A stretch of 64,000 nucleotides of DNA from Chanos chanos (taxonomy: Eukaryota > Chordata > Actinopteri > Gonorynchiformes > Chanidae): the NCBI RefSeq assembly GCF_902362185.1, contig NC_044500.1, positions 37,029,558-37,093,557 on the forward strand, given 5' to 3'. The translations under genes and the position numbers were made by a program. Under the pieces are notes generated by a model. It made no database searches, was not told the origin of the DNA, and saw only the letters and a program-made list of their open reading frames with translations. This document shows positions 1 to 13,200 of this stretch, piece after piece. Within the stretch, counting starts at the first letter, position 1. Each line of letters begins with the position of its first letter.

Positions 1-510
1 ATAAATGAATTTATAAAAGATGAAATGAGTGTTTTTGTCTTCAGGCAATGTCTGGGTTAGGTTCTACAGCCTTACCAACCATCTTCAGGCATAGTGTCAT
101 AACCGTCATTGCTTCCAGTGGCTGCTAATCCCTATTGAATGACAGACTAAACAGAATGGCTATGGATTTGGCTTATTCCCTGTAGGGATGCCATGATGTA
201 ATAAAGTGATAGACGGAATACTACCATAAATATGTTTTACTTAATCTTGTTATCTGACTAAAAAATACTCCCTAAGCTCCTGTGGGCTTGTGGGTTTGGC
301 TTCTGTTATTACTTTGATCCATCAGAAATGTGAATGTCACAGTCTGTGGTGCTATATCAGGCTCTGTGTGAGTTCAGCTTGGATATACCAAGAGAATATT
401 GATTTTGTTGGACACTGTTCGATGCATTTTTTGCCATCCTGCAATGTATATCTCATGTTTTTCAATGGAGGGACAATCCAAAGACAACAGATGTTACTGT
501 TGTTTTTCAG

Positions 511-3500
511 GTGAATGATGTGAACTTTGAGAACATGAGTAATGATGACGCAGTCAGAATCCTCAGGGAGATTGTCTCTAAGACCGGGTGAGTACTAGTT
601 GGTATTAAAGGGGTTCAGTAGAACAGCGCCTCGCTAAAGTTACTTAGATCAGTCAATCAAAGGAGCCATCACTGAAATGCCAAATGCTGCCTTTGTCCTC
701 TCCTTTGTTATTTTTAGTTGCATATGTAAACTTGAATCGGTTTAGCAGTCAGTTCATTTTCTGTGAAGTTATTGACTCTTTAACTGCCTGTCTCCAGGGA
801 TGTCTTGTGATAAATGATTGTGTGAATTAATTTGATTTACTGAGATTCAAGTTCATTTCATGTGGTGTTGTACTGAATAGTTTTCTCTTGTCTCTCTATC
901 TCATTCCTGTGTCCTGACAGTAAAACTGTGTTTACCTGTGTTTCTCCCACAGTCCTATCAGCCTCACAGTTGCCAAATGTTGGGACCCATCCCCTCGTAG
1001 CTACTTCACCATACCAAGAGGTGAGGAGGCACACACACACACACACACACACGTTTTTTATGGTTGTTTAATGAATGAATTCATTCTTGTCAACATCTAC
1101 GTTCATTATCTGAGTTTATCTCTTTTCATTATTCCAGCTGAACCGGTGAGGCCAATCGATCCTGCTGCCTGGATCTCCCACACCACTGCACTGACTGGCT
1201 CTTACCCACAATATGGTACATCACATTCCTTAGCTGAGAGACTTGGCTCCTCTTTCAGATTTGTGGCAAACAGTTTCATCATGTTCCTTCAAACAGTGGT
1301 TCTCAACTCCAGTCCTGAGGGCCCCCTGTCCTGCACGTCTTTGTTTTAATTCTTCATTATCACAGTTGAGCTGTACTTAACTGAGCCACTCAAGGGCTTG
1401 ATGATTAATTAATCAGTGGAATCAGGTGTGCCAGTCCTGAGCTCAGGAGAGTTAAAACAAAGACTTGCAGGACAGTGGCCCCCCAGGACTGGAGTGGAGA
1501 ACCACTGCCTTAGAACATTCCAATTTCTACTGTTAAAAAGGACCTATTCACAGAAATAAAAGAGAAAAAAATGAGCTATACCAGTAGTTTGTTTCTCACT
1601 CTTAATGTTTTGCTTTGTTTGTGTGTTGGTGTATATGCTGCTCTCTTTTCAGAGTTTGACGATCTCCCGCTGACAGCAGGGAAGACAGACATGGCTACTA
1701 TTGTTAAGGTCATGCAACTTCCAGATTCAGGCCTAGAGATCAGGGACAGGATGTGGCTCAAGATTACCATTGCCAATGCTGTTATAGGTAAAAGACTGTT
1801 AGATTACCATTGCCAATGCTGTTATAGGTAAAAGACTGTTAGATTACCATTGCCAATGCTGTTATAGGTAAAAGACTGTTAGATTACCATTGCCAATGCT
1901 GTTATAGGTAAAAGACTGTTAGATTACCATTGCCAATGCTGTTATAGGTAAAAGACTGTTAGATTACCATTGCCAATGCTGTTATAGGTAAAAGACTGTT
2001 AGATTACCATTGCCAATGCTATTATAGGTAACAGACTGTTAGATTACCATTGCCAATGCTGTTATAGGTAAAAGACTGTTAGATTACCATTGCCAATGCT
2101 ATTATAGGTAACAGACTGTTAGATTACCATTGCCAATGCTGTTATAGGTAAAAGACTGTTAGCTTTGCTGCATCATGACAGTAGTTATTTTTCTTTCTCA
2201 CATGTGTTTTGTGAGTATGTACGTTATGCTCATCCTCTTGCTGGCATCGGTGTTACTGAATACCTTATGTTGTAGGTGCCGATGTTGTCGACTGGCTTTA
2301 CTCACGGGTGGAGGGTTTTAAAGATCGACGTGATGCCAGGAAGTATGCCAGCAGTTTGCTGAAACATGGCTACCTGAGACACACTGTCAACAAGATCACC
2401 TTCTCTGAGCAGTGTTACTACACATTTGGAGACATTTGCCAAAGTACTACTTCCCTTTCTTTATGTCCTAACACTGTCTGACTGCATTTTCATTGTATGC
2501 TATTAAGATGATTTTGTCTATACTAGCGCAACTGACAGTGATAACTCATTCTAACAGTGACAATAAGTCTTTCTTTTTCTCTCCTGCTCTCTCTCCTTCT
2601 CTCCCCCTAAGACATGGCATCACTGAACTTGAATGAGGGATCAAGCGGAGGAGGCTCGGAGCAAGACACGCTGGCACCTCTCCCTCCTCCGGCCACAAAC
2701 CCTTGGCCAATGGGTGGGCAGCCCTACCCTTACCCGAATTTCCCCACAGCACCCCCGGGCTTTCCCCCGGGATACTCGGACCCTTGCCACAGTTTCCACA
2801 GTGGCAGTGCGGGCAGTCAGCACAGTGAGGGTGAGTCCAGTGAGGCTGTTTGTGCCTTGCCGCAGAATATGCAGTACAAGCACACAGCATAGGAGCATCC
2901 TACTTTTTTTAAATTAAACAACAGTTATGGAAGGGGAGTTTTACCAGTATCGGTGGGCGTAGATGACGTGCCTTTTTCTGACGTTTTTTTGTCACATGAA
3001 ACATTTCTTGTTTAGATCAAATGTGCTATACACCAAAGCATGTATATGGAAATATCTAATGTAAAAAGTGCCAAATATTTCAAATCACTGGTTTGAATAA
3101 TTATGGTTACTGACCATAAACATTATTATCTTAGATTTGTTGCCTAATATCAGTATGTCTCACTGCATACCTTCAACCTCTCAGTTCTGTGATCTGTTAC
3201 TATGCAGTTTAAAAGTCATTTAAATCAAAAAGTTTTTGATGTTTTTAATGTTAGTCTAGTGCAGGTTGCAAAGAAAAACTCCTCTGGCTTTGGCACTATT
3301 AGATATACATAACACTATATACATCACACTGCTCTCACCTATATTTGTATTTGTGTAAAACATTACAAGAAAGCCCAAAGTTATGAAGAAGATTATATGA
3401 TGTTAAAAAGACAGTTTGTTTGTATTCTTAATTTCAGTGGTTTTTTTGGGTTTATCTTCATCTGTGGCGTTTTTTCTCCCTTCATTTCACTGACATTTCT

Positions 3501-6500
3501 TTCATTTGTCCATCTCTTGTTTCAGTTCATTTTTGACTATGGTGTACGACACCACCAGACCCCTCCCCTCTCCAAAATAACAGTTAACACTGAAGCTTTG
3601 TCCTCTGCTCATGTCACACAGATCATCTGTTACTGACCTCTTTTAACAAGCTCACCGAAATACTGCATTAGAGTGCATGTGTTGAAATAGGTTCAGTTCC
3701 TTACCACATTGTGCACTGCTGTTTGCACACCATTGTTTTAACAGTCATGCTAAAGGCACCCTGGTATATGGGACTTGACATTTTCAAGTGTTTGATGAAT
3801 GGCTCTTTACTGGAGCCAGTCATACTCTTCCTTAATGTGCTATGCTACATATCTGTTGGCAGATCCATAGTCATGGTTTTGCTACAGTGAGAAAAGTTGA
3901 AGGCACCTTGAGACACAAGGCTCTTAATGAGCTGGAACTTGATGTTTTTATCTAAGTACGGTTGTGTTTAATTACCATTTTTAATTAGCGCTCTTTATAT
4001 GCAAAGTTAGATTCCACATCGTCAGACAGAGCTCGGCTGAGTCGGACAAGGGAGCAGGGTAAAGATTAAAGCATGGTGTTTAAGTATGCTGGGTCGGATG
4101 CCTTTAATAATAGCGCTAACTTTGATTAGGTCTCCCATGGTTTCTGATGAGACATGTAATATAGCTATGCATGAACCAAAGTAAGTAAGAGTAAGATGTG
4201 GAACGGAATCTTCCAGAACTTAGTGAAAAATATTTTAGGACACAATGAAAAAGTCACTAAGGTCAAAGTCAAACAGTATATGTATCAACAAAAAAAGTCT
4301 ATGATAAAGCTGATAAGTGTTGTATGATCTTAAGTATTGCAGACAAAATATATTTTAGTGAATTTGACGCACGTAACATATAAATAGGATTATAGTTTTG
4401 TAGTTTGGATGGTCTTATCTGGAAAGTGCCTACTGAGCTACGTTCTGCAGACAGGGCATTTTGTAACTCTGTTGTTCCCTCTGTTTCTGCTGGGCAATGG
4501 CAGACTGATGGAGGAGGTAGTCCCACCACTGGGGTGTCCGGTAAGGCAGCCTCCCTTCTACCCGGTCCATTTCTTTTCTCTTTAACTCTCTCTCTCTCGC
4601 TCTCTCTCTCTCTCTGCCTTTCTCCCTCTCTCTCACTCACGGTCATGCTTATTACCATGGCTTAAATGGTCATTGCTACAGCTTCTCCCCACTGCCTCTC
4701 GTCTCTCTCTGGGTCTCAGCGCATGTTTGGTGGTGTGGTGTGGTGGCGTCAGTCACTATTTGGGGAGACCTGCAATACACACTCAACACACACAGTCACA
4801 CTCACACACACTGAATTACACTGAGCAAATCACATTCTCATCCCCCACTCTCTCTTACAAGCAAATTATACATTTAATGAACGTACTATATTTGATATCC
4901 ATACTTGTCATTCAGTTTTTTTCATTTGCGTTTATTGCCATGGTTCATTTCCTTTTCCTTTATGCTCCATGAAGCATAAATCATGTAATTTAATTAGCAA
5001 AATCTGTTTGGGAAAACATTCAGTTCTCAATGTTAGAATGTAATTAACTCATAAAATAGTAGTGTTGGCGTATTATATGACAGATCTGAATTGTAATCCG
5101 TCACTGTTTACTGAACATTTGTACATGTAATTACCTATTCCCTTGCTCATGCTAAAAGTTTCAGCTATTTTAAGCTTTTAGTTTAATTTCCGTGTGATTG
5201 GGATATTGGGATGCATTCACTGTTGGATCTACTCTGTTGCAAATGGTGTCTCCGAGTGTGAACATGACATTCAGCTGTGTCCTAATCTGCTTACATCCTA
5301 GTAAATCACCTAGGAAAGTCTCCAATGCATTTCAACAGTGATTTCTAAAAGGACTGTCAGCTCTTCATCACATACATCTCATATCTTTTGATCAACATTA
5401 GCTCTCCTTGCAACTCAGACATATGGAGCTATTTTTGGTGTTTGAGGGCACGGTTTGACTTCAGGATGGTATCATTTAATACAATGCCTTTGTCAAAAAT
5501 CACTGGGCCAACACAGATTCAAATGAAATTTCCATATGCATTCTGAGGCAATGTCGCTATGAACTGTCAGAAAAAGCCACATGGAGCATAATTTTATCTG
5601 TTCTTTATTTCTATTGTTTATTTTTTGCTGGTTATGATCATTGTCAATGCTCAAGGGATATAGAGTAATGGTTCGTTTTAGAACTCTGTGGCTGTGGTAT
5701 AATACTGGATGTATAATACATAATAATTGTGGATGCTGTGAAGAAGCAGCAGCCGTATCTTTTCATTGTTCAGAGAAACACTGAGGTCTGTCTTGTGTCA
5801 TTCATACTTTAGAGCAGTCTGAGTAATTCTCTTCACTTAAGTCCACACACGCTGCACATCTCCAGGGACAGGGACTGAACTATATGTCTGCAAAACAGAA
5901 GACCACATCATAATGTCATGTCATACTTCTCCTTACTGTTAGCATAGTTAAATGGATCTTGAATTGAATTTTTTATCCACTGTGGATAATAACTTGAACA
6001 ATTGTTCAAGCATAAATAATATCAACAATTCTTAATTTTCCTGTACTTGATACCATTACTGTGTTTTATGTATGTTTTATGCATGTATGTCTTATATGGT
6101 CCATATTGTAAGTATTTGACCTTTTACTTGTCTGTCATGTAATTGTTCACGCTATTGTATATGTATATTTTCTGGCATTGTTGTGAAGGTTAGACATGAT
6201 TTCAGTGTGTTAAACCAAACTCCTGATTATCTTTGAATCACTGGTAATAGAGTGAGAGAACTGAATATCTTTTGACTATGTACTCCTAATTCTTCTAATC
6301 ATCTCTTCTCTCTTAGGAAGTCGCAGCAGTAGCTCAAACCCCAGTGCAGGGAAAAACCAGCAACCTATGTCCAGAGAAAAGGACCGGAAATCTACTGGCA
6401 GTGGTGGCAGCGAATCAGAAGTTGGCACTAGAGGAGGCGGGAAGCGGGGAGAACGCTCAGCCAGTCAGCTAAGCCACCGTAGCCACACCCTTTCATTGCA

Positions 6501-6846
6501 TAGCCACGCTCACTCCGGACACAGTTACAGCCACTCCCAACGCAGCCGTGTGCCCTCACAGCACAGCCGCGCCTCCTTCTCCTACAGTCACGCCTCCTTC
6601 TCACAGCACGGCCGCACCTCCTGCGCACACAGCGAGAGGAGTCACGCCTCTTCCTACGGACCCCCTGGCCTGCCGCCTCCTTACAGCCTTGCCCGACTGG
6701 CCCCTAAGGGAGCAGTCTGCAGTGGGCCCCCAGGAGCTCCTCCCATTAGAGAATTAGCGGCCGTCCCCCCCGAACTTACCGCCAGCCGTCAGTCTTTTCA
6801 GCACGCCATGGGAAACCCCTGTGAGTTCTTTGTGGATATCATGTGA
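511..6846 (+). CDS. dvl1: Dishevelled segment polarity protein 1, 3' part (second half of PDZ, DEP, C-terminal tail)
   Basis: Dishevelled is the cytoplasmic hub of Wnt signalling: its PDZ and DEP domains bind Frizzled and it recruits Axin. Coding exons I can place: 511-587, 953-1020, 1138-1215, 1653-1787, 2276-2443, 2612-2830 and 6317-6846 (stop TGA 6844-6846); phases join without error. The first begins [18 protein letters not shown], the end of the PDZ domain. The DEP domain ([20 protein letters not shown], then [10 protein letters not shown]) is split by the intron after 1787. The tail is rich in Ser, His and Pro and ends [10 protein letters not shown]. That ending, [10 protein letters not shown] and FGDICQNMASLNLN fit DVL1 better than DVL2 or DVL3, from memory of the human proteins. 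DIX and the first half of PDZ lie before the window. I see no counterpart of the Ser-rich linker exon that mammalian DVL1 has between PDZ and DEP. The 3' end of exon 1653-1787 is tandemly repeated (see 1761-2160). dvl1a or dvl1b cannot be decided. Confidence 0.93.
1030..1052. repeat. (CA)n microsatellite
   Basis: About 11 CA units start 9 bases inside the dvl1 intron that follows exon 953-1020, close to its GTGAGG donor. Ordinary simple repeat. Confidence 0.9.
1294..1508. mobile_element. hAT-type MITE (Charlie-like ends) in a dvl1 intron
   Basis: The two ends are long inverted repeats: CAGTGGTTCTCAACTCCAGT at the left and its near-perfect complement at the right, with matching arms of roughly 60 bp. 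The 8-bp flanks are ccttcaaa (1286-1293) and ccttagaa (1509-1516), agreeing at 6 of 8 positions, as expected of an aged hAT target duplication. CAGNGGTTCTCAA is the typical end of Charlie-group hAT elements. At 215 bp with no coding capacity, this is a non-autonomous copy that could fold into a hairpin in the pre-mRNA. Confidence 0.8.
1761..2160 (+). repeat. 40-bp minisatellite, 10 copies, each carrying an exon end plus a 5' splice site
   Basis: Ten head-to-tail copies of exactly 40 bp begin at 1761, 1801, 1841, 1881, 1921, 1961, 2001, 2041, 2081 and 2121. Each is 27 bp identical or nearly identical to the end of the dvl1 DEP exon plus 13 bp of intron (GTAAAAGACTGTT). Copies 7 and 9 share the same two differences (G to A at unit position 21, A to C at position 31) and alternate with standard copies, so an 80-bp dimer was probably duplicated late. 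The first copy contains the true exon end at 1787. The near identity of the copies points to a young expansion or, less likely, an assembly error. Confidence 0.97.
2831..6316 (+). other. Long last intron of dvl1
   Basis: A 3.5-kb intron with no exon I can support. A CT-rich microsatellite lies near 4587-4640 and a CA-rich stretch near 4770-4815. The remainder looks like unique AT-rich DNA. Confidence 0.7.
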
Positions 6847-8982
6847 TTACAGGGCAGTGCCTGTTCGCAAACACATAAGTCTCTGAGTTAAGATCAGTGC
6901 ATGCATGCACTCAGTATAGATACAAGCTTCAGAAATGCATTGAGTGTCAGTAGAAATAGTATGTGCATTGTCAGGACAGCCTCGGTCTCTGTGAGAGGGA
7001 TGAATGAGCAAGAGGCAGCGTACTCTTTCTTATTTTCATCCCTCCAGATATTTAAGCTTTCACAGAATCATTAGAATTTACCAAATATGGTCAACTAAAG
7101 AGCAAGGTCGACGCACTTATACCTGCTAATCCAGTATTCTTTCTGCAAGTGGCAATTTTAAGAAAATATTTCCTTAAGAAGAGCTCCTCAGTTAAATCTT
7201 GAAGTATCTTCTAAATTATCTCACTGAAATGAAATTCCAGTCAAATTGGACTGAGTCCTTGAACATTAAGGAGATGCACTTGCGTATTTTTTGCCTCTTT
7301 GGAAGTGTTTCAGTTTCTTTGTCAGAACTTTTGATTGCTTTGTGAGTACATTTCTTCATAATCAGAGCATTTGCAGAATGCTTGAGTATCTAAAACAATG
7401 CATCATTACATAAACATGACTGTCCTGGATTAAGCTCCTGGATTAAGGGTGACACGGGTTGTTTTCTCATATGAATGCCAAATAACAAAATGAAGAGTCA
7501 ACCACGTTTGGGAAGATAATGGCAAACTGAATGGAGGTGACAGCAAATTCCTGCCAAAGTCAGAAAGAGGGTTAAGTTGAATTTAACATGCTCACGGAGG
7601 CGGTTGGATTAACTCCCCATTACTGGCTGTCCCACACCCTAATACACCCTCCTAACAGAGCAACAGCTGTCTAACAATTCATTAGCTTTCTCAGCCTTTG
7701 AAAAAGAGTGCGTTGTAGAAGATATGACATGATTTAGGAGTAATTTTTCCCATTTGTCCAGTGGAAAATTGATTGAATCCTTGAGAATAACTGGGCAGCT
7801 CAATTACAAATACAAATTCATCAGAGCTGTACCCAGGACATATCCCACTGTCACATGTATGCAAATATGAACATATTGTGACGTAGACAATCAGACATCG
7901 CCCTCTGCTGGTCAGAAGCTGTCATCTCACATTTTCCAAAGTCTTTTGTAAGAAATCACAGGCAGCACACTTGTATATCTTGGGAACTCCTTTTTGTTTA
8001 AAAGCACAAAAAAAGGATACACTGTGGTCAGTGTGCAGTGTTCATTGTGGTGGCTTAAGTCATTGTGTGAATATTTAAGAAGTACCTTAAGCCCTCAAAA
8101 TTAAAGGGCAAAAAAACAAAAAAACAAAACAAAACAAAAAAAAAAACTCCAGGACAAGCACTTATGGCTACTATCCTTGTGCACTTTCCACAAGATAGAT
8201 GGTGACACAGTCCTCTTGTATCACTGTTGTATTTCTTCTCTAATGTGAGATATAGTAAAATGTTGTCCAACAAGTCCAACAGAATCTGATCTGAGAGGTA
8301 GAGTATTAAACGCGCCTTGGTTGGTCTTTGTATTGTGTTATGTATGGGTCTGGTAACCTGTCCTTGCTGAAGAAAAAAAAAGTATTCTAATGTATGTTAC
8401 ATTATTTTATGTCAGTTGAAGGTATGGATCCGAATTCTGGAAGAAAAATTTTATTTGGAAGATGACATAAAGACATATCACCTGTCCCTGCCACTTGACA
8501 ACATTCTGTCTGCTTAAGCATCTCAGCAACTCAAAAAAAAGAGGACTTAATGAAGGCTTATGTCCTTAGTGTGAAACACTGTACGCCATTTGAGGTTTAG
8601 TGCCCCCCCCCCCCAAACCCCACCCCCATGTAAAACTGAAGGGTTAAAAGTAAGTTGTACATACAGTTCATTTTTTATTGTACATACAGAAACATATAAT
8701 TGTATAAACAGATGTGTATAAAGGTTATGGTCTTGCTGTTTTGTAAAATGTAAATTTGATTCATTGTGAGTGTTTGAATACAAGTTCAGATTTCATTTGA
8801 AAGCAAAGTTGTAATTCTCTCCTCTTTTATTCAAATGCTGACATTAAAAAAAGGAAACATTTTGAAATGAGAAGACCATGCTGATGACATCATTGCAATG
8901 AGGTAAGCACTATAATGGGCCCAAGGTCAAAAAAGGTTAACTTACCCTTTAGGAGGATCACTTTAAGCTTCCACAAAATAAA
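6847..8982 (+). other. dvl1 3' UTR, probable extent, with poly(A) signal
   Basis: No open frame of note follows the dvl1 stop. AATAAA at 8977-8982 on the + strand is a plausible poly(A) signal, giving a UTR of about 2.1 kb; earlier variant signals could also be used. The stretch contains an A-rich run (8108-8147) and a C-run near 8602-8614. Known dishevelled mRNAs have long 3' UTRs; the exact end is inference. Confidence 0.45.
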
Positions 8983-9561
8983 GACATCTCATGAATTCAT
9001 CTGTTATTCTAGATCTCCATACACATCAGTGGTTACTTGAGCCGTAATATCCCATTGTATTAGGTTCACTCTTTTGATATTACTCCCTCTCAAAGAATTT
9101 TAACTTCGTGGTAAAGGGAAACTACAATCACAAGACAAAACTGATTCTCTGAGACCTGCTTTGCCTGTAATGTCGGGTCATATAAAACAAGACAAGGCAC
9201 ATTTCATAATTATCTTGTTTATTTTTGTTTATTGGTATGAGACATGTAGTCATATTGAATAATTCCAGTGTTAACAGCGACAGAGCATATGGTATCTAAT
9301 GTGTAGTGCCCTGATAATTTCAGCAGTAATTGAAAACTATATGTTGAATGCACATATGATGCAAATAACCTTAATTCTCATTTACTGTGTTTTTAAGTGC
9401 TCAAGCCAAAGTATGATATTTTATTTGATCAACTACGTAATTATATATAAATATGTGTATGTATATGGAATTTATGGGCTTGGCTGGTTGACAAACACTA
9501 CAACTGTGTCGGCAGAATAAGTTATAACAGTATCTGCCTATTCCATCAATGTAACACATGC

Positions 9562-9567
9562 TTTATT
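9562..9567 (-). terminator. Candidate poly(A) signal of nfs1
   Basis: TTTATT on the + strand is AATAAA on the - strand, about 640 bp past the nfs1 stop codon. It faces the dvl1 poly(A) signal, so dvl1 and nfs1 are convergent and separated by under 600 bp. The stretch 8983-10208 holds no gene otherwise. Confidence 0.45.
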
Positions 9568-10208
9568 GCAACAGTAAACACAGAAACACTAGTCATGACT
9601 AAAACAGTGACTGTGAATGGGTTTATGCTGTGAAGAATTAAACTGTTTTTGATCAGTACATGAAGCGACAGTCACATACAGAGAGGAAATCTGAGAAGGT
9701 AAACTATGACCCCTACTGCTGAAGCGGTTTTATTACTGGGTTATTTTTGGGTTATGTTCTAAAACTTACTGACATGTTCTGGATTTTGCCTACAGTGAGT
9801 ATATGTGATAATGAAAATCCCTGAAAACTGGAGTAATTGTCACACAGACCAGAACTGGATGTAGAATGTAAATAACTGTAAGTTTATAATATAGGCCAAA
9901 ATACTCTCAGAATGATCATGAAAATACTCCATAGCAGAGGGTAGTTTTGTCATATCTGAAAAGGTTCAGTTTTGTGATCAATTAATTGAGCACAATTTAC
10001 ACACCTGCAAGATTCCACGAGAGACAAAATAACAAAATAATATCATCCAAATACAAATATCCATTTACTTAATCCCCAAATTAAGAGAGAGAAAATTGTG
10101 CGTGTTTCTTTGAGAAAAGATAGGTCCTAGAGATCCCAGGTTTGGCATGTCAGACAAGCTATCCGCACGGTGGCAGTTTCTACCGCGTCTTCAGCCTGCG
10201 GAGTCACC

Positions 10209-13200
10209 TCAGTGCTGTGTCCACTTGATGCTCTTCAGGTCAATGCCTTCCTGCACCATCTCCCACAGAGGACTAGAGGACAAAAATATCGTCTGGTTAT
10301 CCCTACGGATAAATTCTCGCTTTTGAAATGTTCTGCCATCTTGCACTTACAGCGTTGGTTACGCTGACGCATGTTTAGTTGAACGATTAATACACACTGA
10401 CACGGTGTGAGAATGTGGGGATACATGACTCTCTCCTCCTATGTCAGATTTAAATACTGAGAAAGTGTAAATCTGTTACCTCATTTCCCTGAGTCGTTTG
10501 ACCTGCTGAATACACTTCTCTGCTGTATAATCCACTTCCTCCTCTGTAGTAAATCGCCCAATTCCAAACCTGAGAACAAAACCATCCACGAGTGTCAACG
10601 GTAGAGATACGACAATATGGCAGACATAAGAAAAAAATTATGATGAAGCAAAAAAAACGTGGCACAATAATTAAACAACTACAAAAAGACAAGTGGCTGA
10701 AACAGAGAATGCACATTAAAGATTAGAGGGTACACCAAAACTACAGACCTGATGGAAGAATGGGCCAAATCCTCATCTGCTCCTATTGCTCTCAGTACAT
10801 ACGATGGCTCCAGTGATGCAGATGTGCAAGCACTGGAAAATTCAAAAGAAAACCAACCATCTGAGTGTGCTGAAGGGACTTAAAATCCTGTTAGTAATTC
10901 AGCATGCTTCCAAAAGAAACTCACCTGCCAGATGAAAGCGCAACATCCTTTAAGGCCATCAACAGACTCTCTCCCTCAACATAGGCAAAAGACAAATTAA
11001 TGCAACCTGAAGAGGAAGAAGGGTAATATTTCACATGTTAGCACTGAGCTGTCAGTAAGCAATGTGTTAATCACAGTTGGACCTTTGAGAAGCCTGATCA
11101 ACAGCAGGCCTTACCTGGGTATCTTTGCTCTGGATCTCCATTCATCACCACATCTGGAATCTCAGACATTATTTTTTGAACAAGGCGATTTGCAAGGATG
11201 GTCACTCGCTTATGATCATACTGTAAATAAATGTACAAAAAACATCACTTACAAAGCTATAGACTCATAATGATCACCCTTTATAAATATGCAGTAAAGA
11301 AGGTATGAAGGTATAATGGCACATTATTACAACTATTGTGTGACCGCAAATATTGTGTGACCGCTGTGAAAATTAACACAGGTTAGTGCATTTCAGAAGT
11401 CTGAAGTCAAGCCACTTTAATGTTTTTTTTACAACCAAGATTAAATGTGCATTAAATGTGTTTTTCTTTCTTTACATTTTTGGAACCGTACCTCCATCTC
11501 TTGTTGGGCAATCTCACATGCAGCCCCAAGTCCCACAGCCAGAGGAGTGGGAACAGTGCCTGACCGGAGGCCCCTCTCTTGACCCCCACCATTCTGCAGG
11601 GGCTCCAATCGAACCCTGGGCCGCCTACGCACATACAATGCTCCAACCCCTGGGGGGACAAAAGGCCCTTTTTAACATTTCTGCAGCTACAGTGTATGCT
11701 CGTGTGTAATTTGGAATAAAAGAGTGTTATGGATAAAAGAATAAAACCGTCACTATAGTACAGACAGACCTTTAGGACCATATATCTTGTGCCCGCTGAT
11801 GGACATCAGATCCACTTTCCAATCGGACACATTGACTGGGATCTTTCCAATAGCCTGAGCAGCATCAGTGTGGAAGAACACATTTTTGGATCGACAGAGG
11901 TGACCTAAAATAAAAAAAAAAAGGATAAAAAAAACCATTTCATCACCATTGTTAGATCAGCAAGGAGAACAGCAGTGTTTGCAGTTTCAGAAGTTGGAAA
12001 TATATCTGTGATATATCTGTGGTAAGTCACCTATTTCTTTGACTGGCTGTCTGACACCAATCTCATTGTTGACAGTCATCACTGACACCAGGCTTGTGTC
12101 AGGCCGAATGGCTTCCTCTAATTGCTGGGAAAAGTAGAGCACAAGTCAAACAGACTGTTACAGATCATCACCACGTGGACAAGACAAGGCACTCAGAGCT
12201 ATGAAGGCACAAATACAATACCACATTTTAGTTAAAGACAAGAAAGGAAGGAAGGAAGTAAACTAAACATTTATAAAAACAAGTACTACAAACAATCCTG
12301 TGACTTAAAATTCATTAAAATAATTACAACAATAAATAAATAAAAAAGATTGTAGAAAAAAAAATACCTCAAGATCAATCAGACCATTGTTTTTCACAGG
12401 TAAGTATGTAACATCAAAGCCCTCAGCCTCCAGGACACGACAGGAGTCCAAGACACACTTGTGCTCCGTCTGAGTCGTAATGATGTGCTTCTTCTTCGCC
12501 TTATAAAATCGGGCCACACCCTAAAAGCAACGCAAGGATGGAACTAAATATAGTTCACAACCCCATCATGAAGTATCGTGCTAGAAACTGTGCTTCAACA
12601 AACACACGTGCACAATTCGCCATGCCTTTGCTTCTCCTGGAATGCACAGTCTGTTAATAAAAATTTAAAATCTGTGTGATTGGCTGACTATAATCCTATT
12701 TCAACAATCTGTAAGGAGACACTTACTTTGATCGACATATTGTTGGACTCAGTGGCACCGCTGGTGAACACAATCTCCCGGGGATCAGCAGAAATTAGGT
12801 CGGCTACTTGCTGAAAGGGAAATAAACATTGGACTTCATATAAACAATTCATTCCTGGCCCAGCAAAAAATACTGCGCCTTAATCCAACAAAACAAATGT
12901 CACAACATATCAATTTCTTTAAAATATACCAAGTATTCAACGTACATAAATAAATATTCTAAAAAAAAAGTATATTCTCCTACTACAACTTCTGAGCAGA
13001 AAGGTACTTACTTTCCTCGCTTTCTCCATCGCGCTTTCGCTTTCCCACCCATAAGCATGAGTTCTGGAGTGAGGATTGCCATAATAATTCACTTGATAGG
13101 GTAGCATAGCATCCAGGACTCTCGGGTCCTGTGGCAGCCAATGGAAACGTTAGTGTTTATAACAGAACAATAGGACCAAAACACACAAACAATGCTTTAG

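Noticed and set aside
1-510. More dvl1 exons upstream of 511
   Set aside because: No frame matching the first half of the PDZ domain was found; this stretch looks like intron.
1571-1831. 86-codon frame across the dvl1 DEP exon
   Set aside because: Only the exon part (1653-1787) is coding; the ends run into intron and into the second repeat copy.
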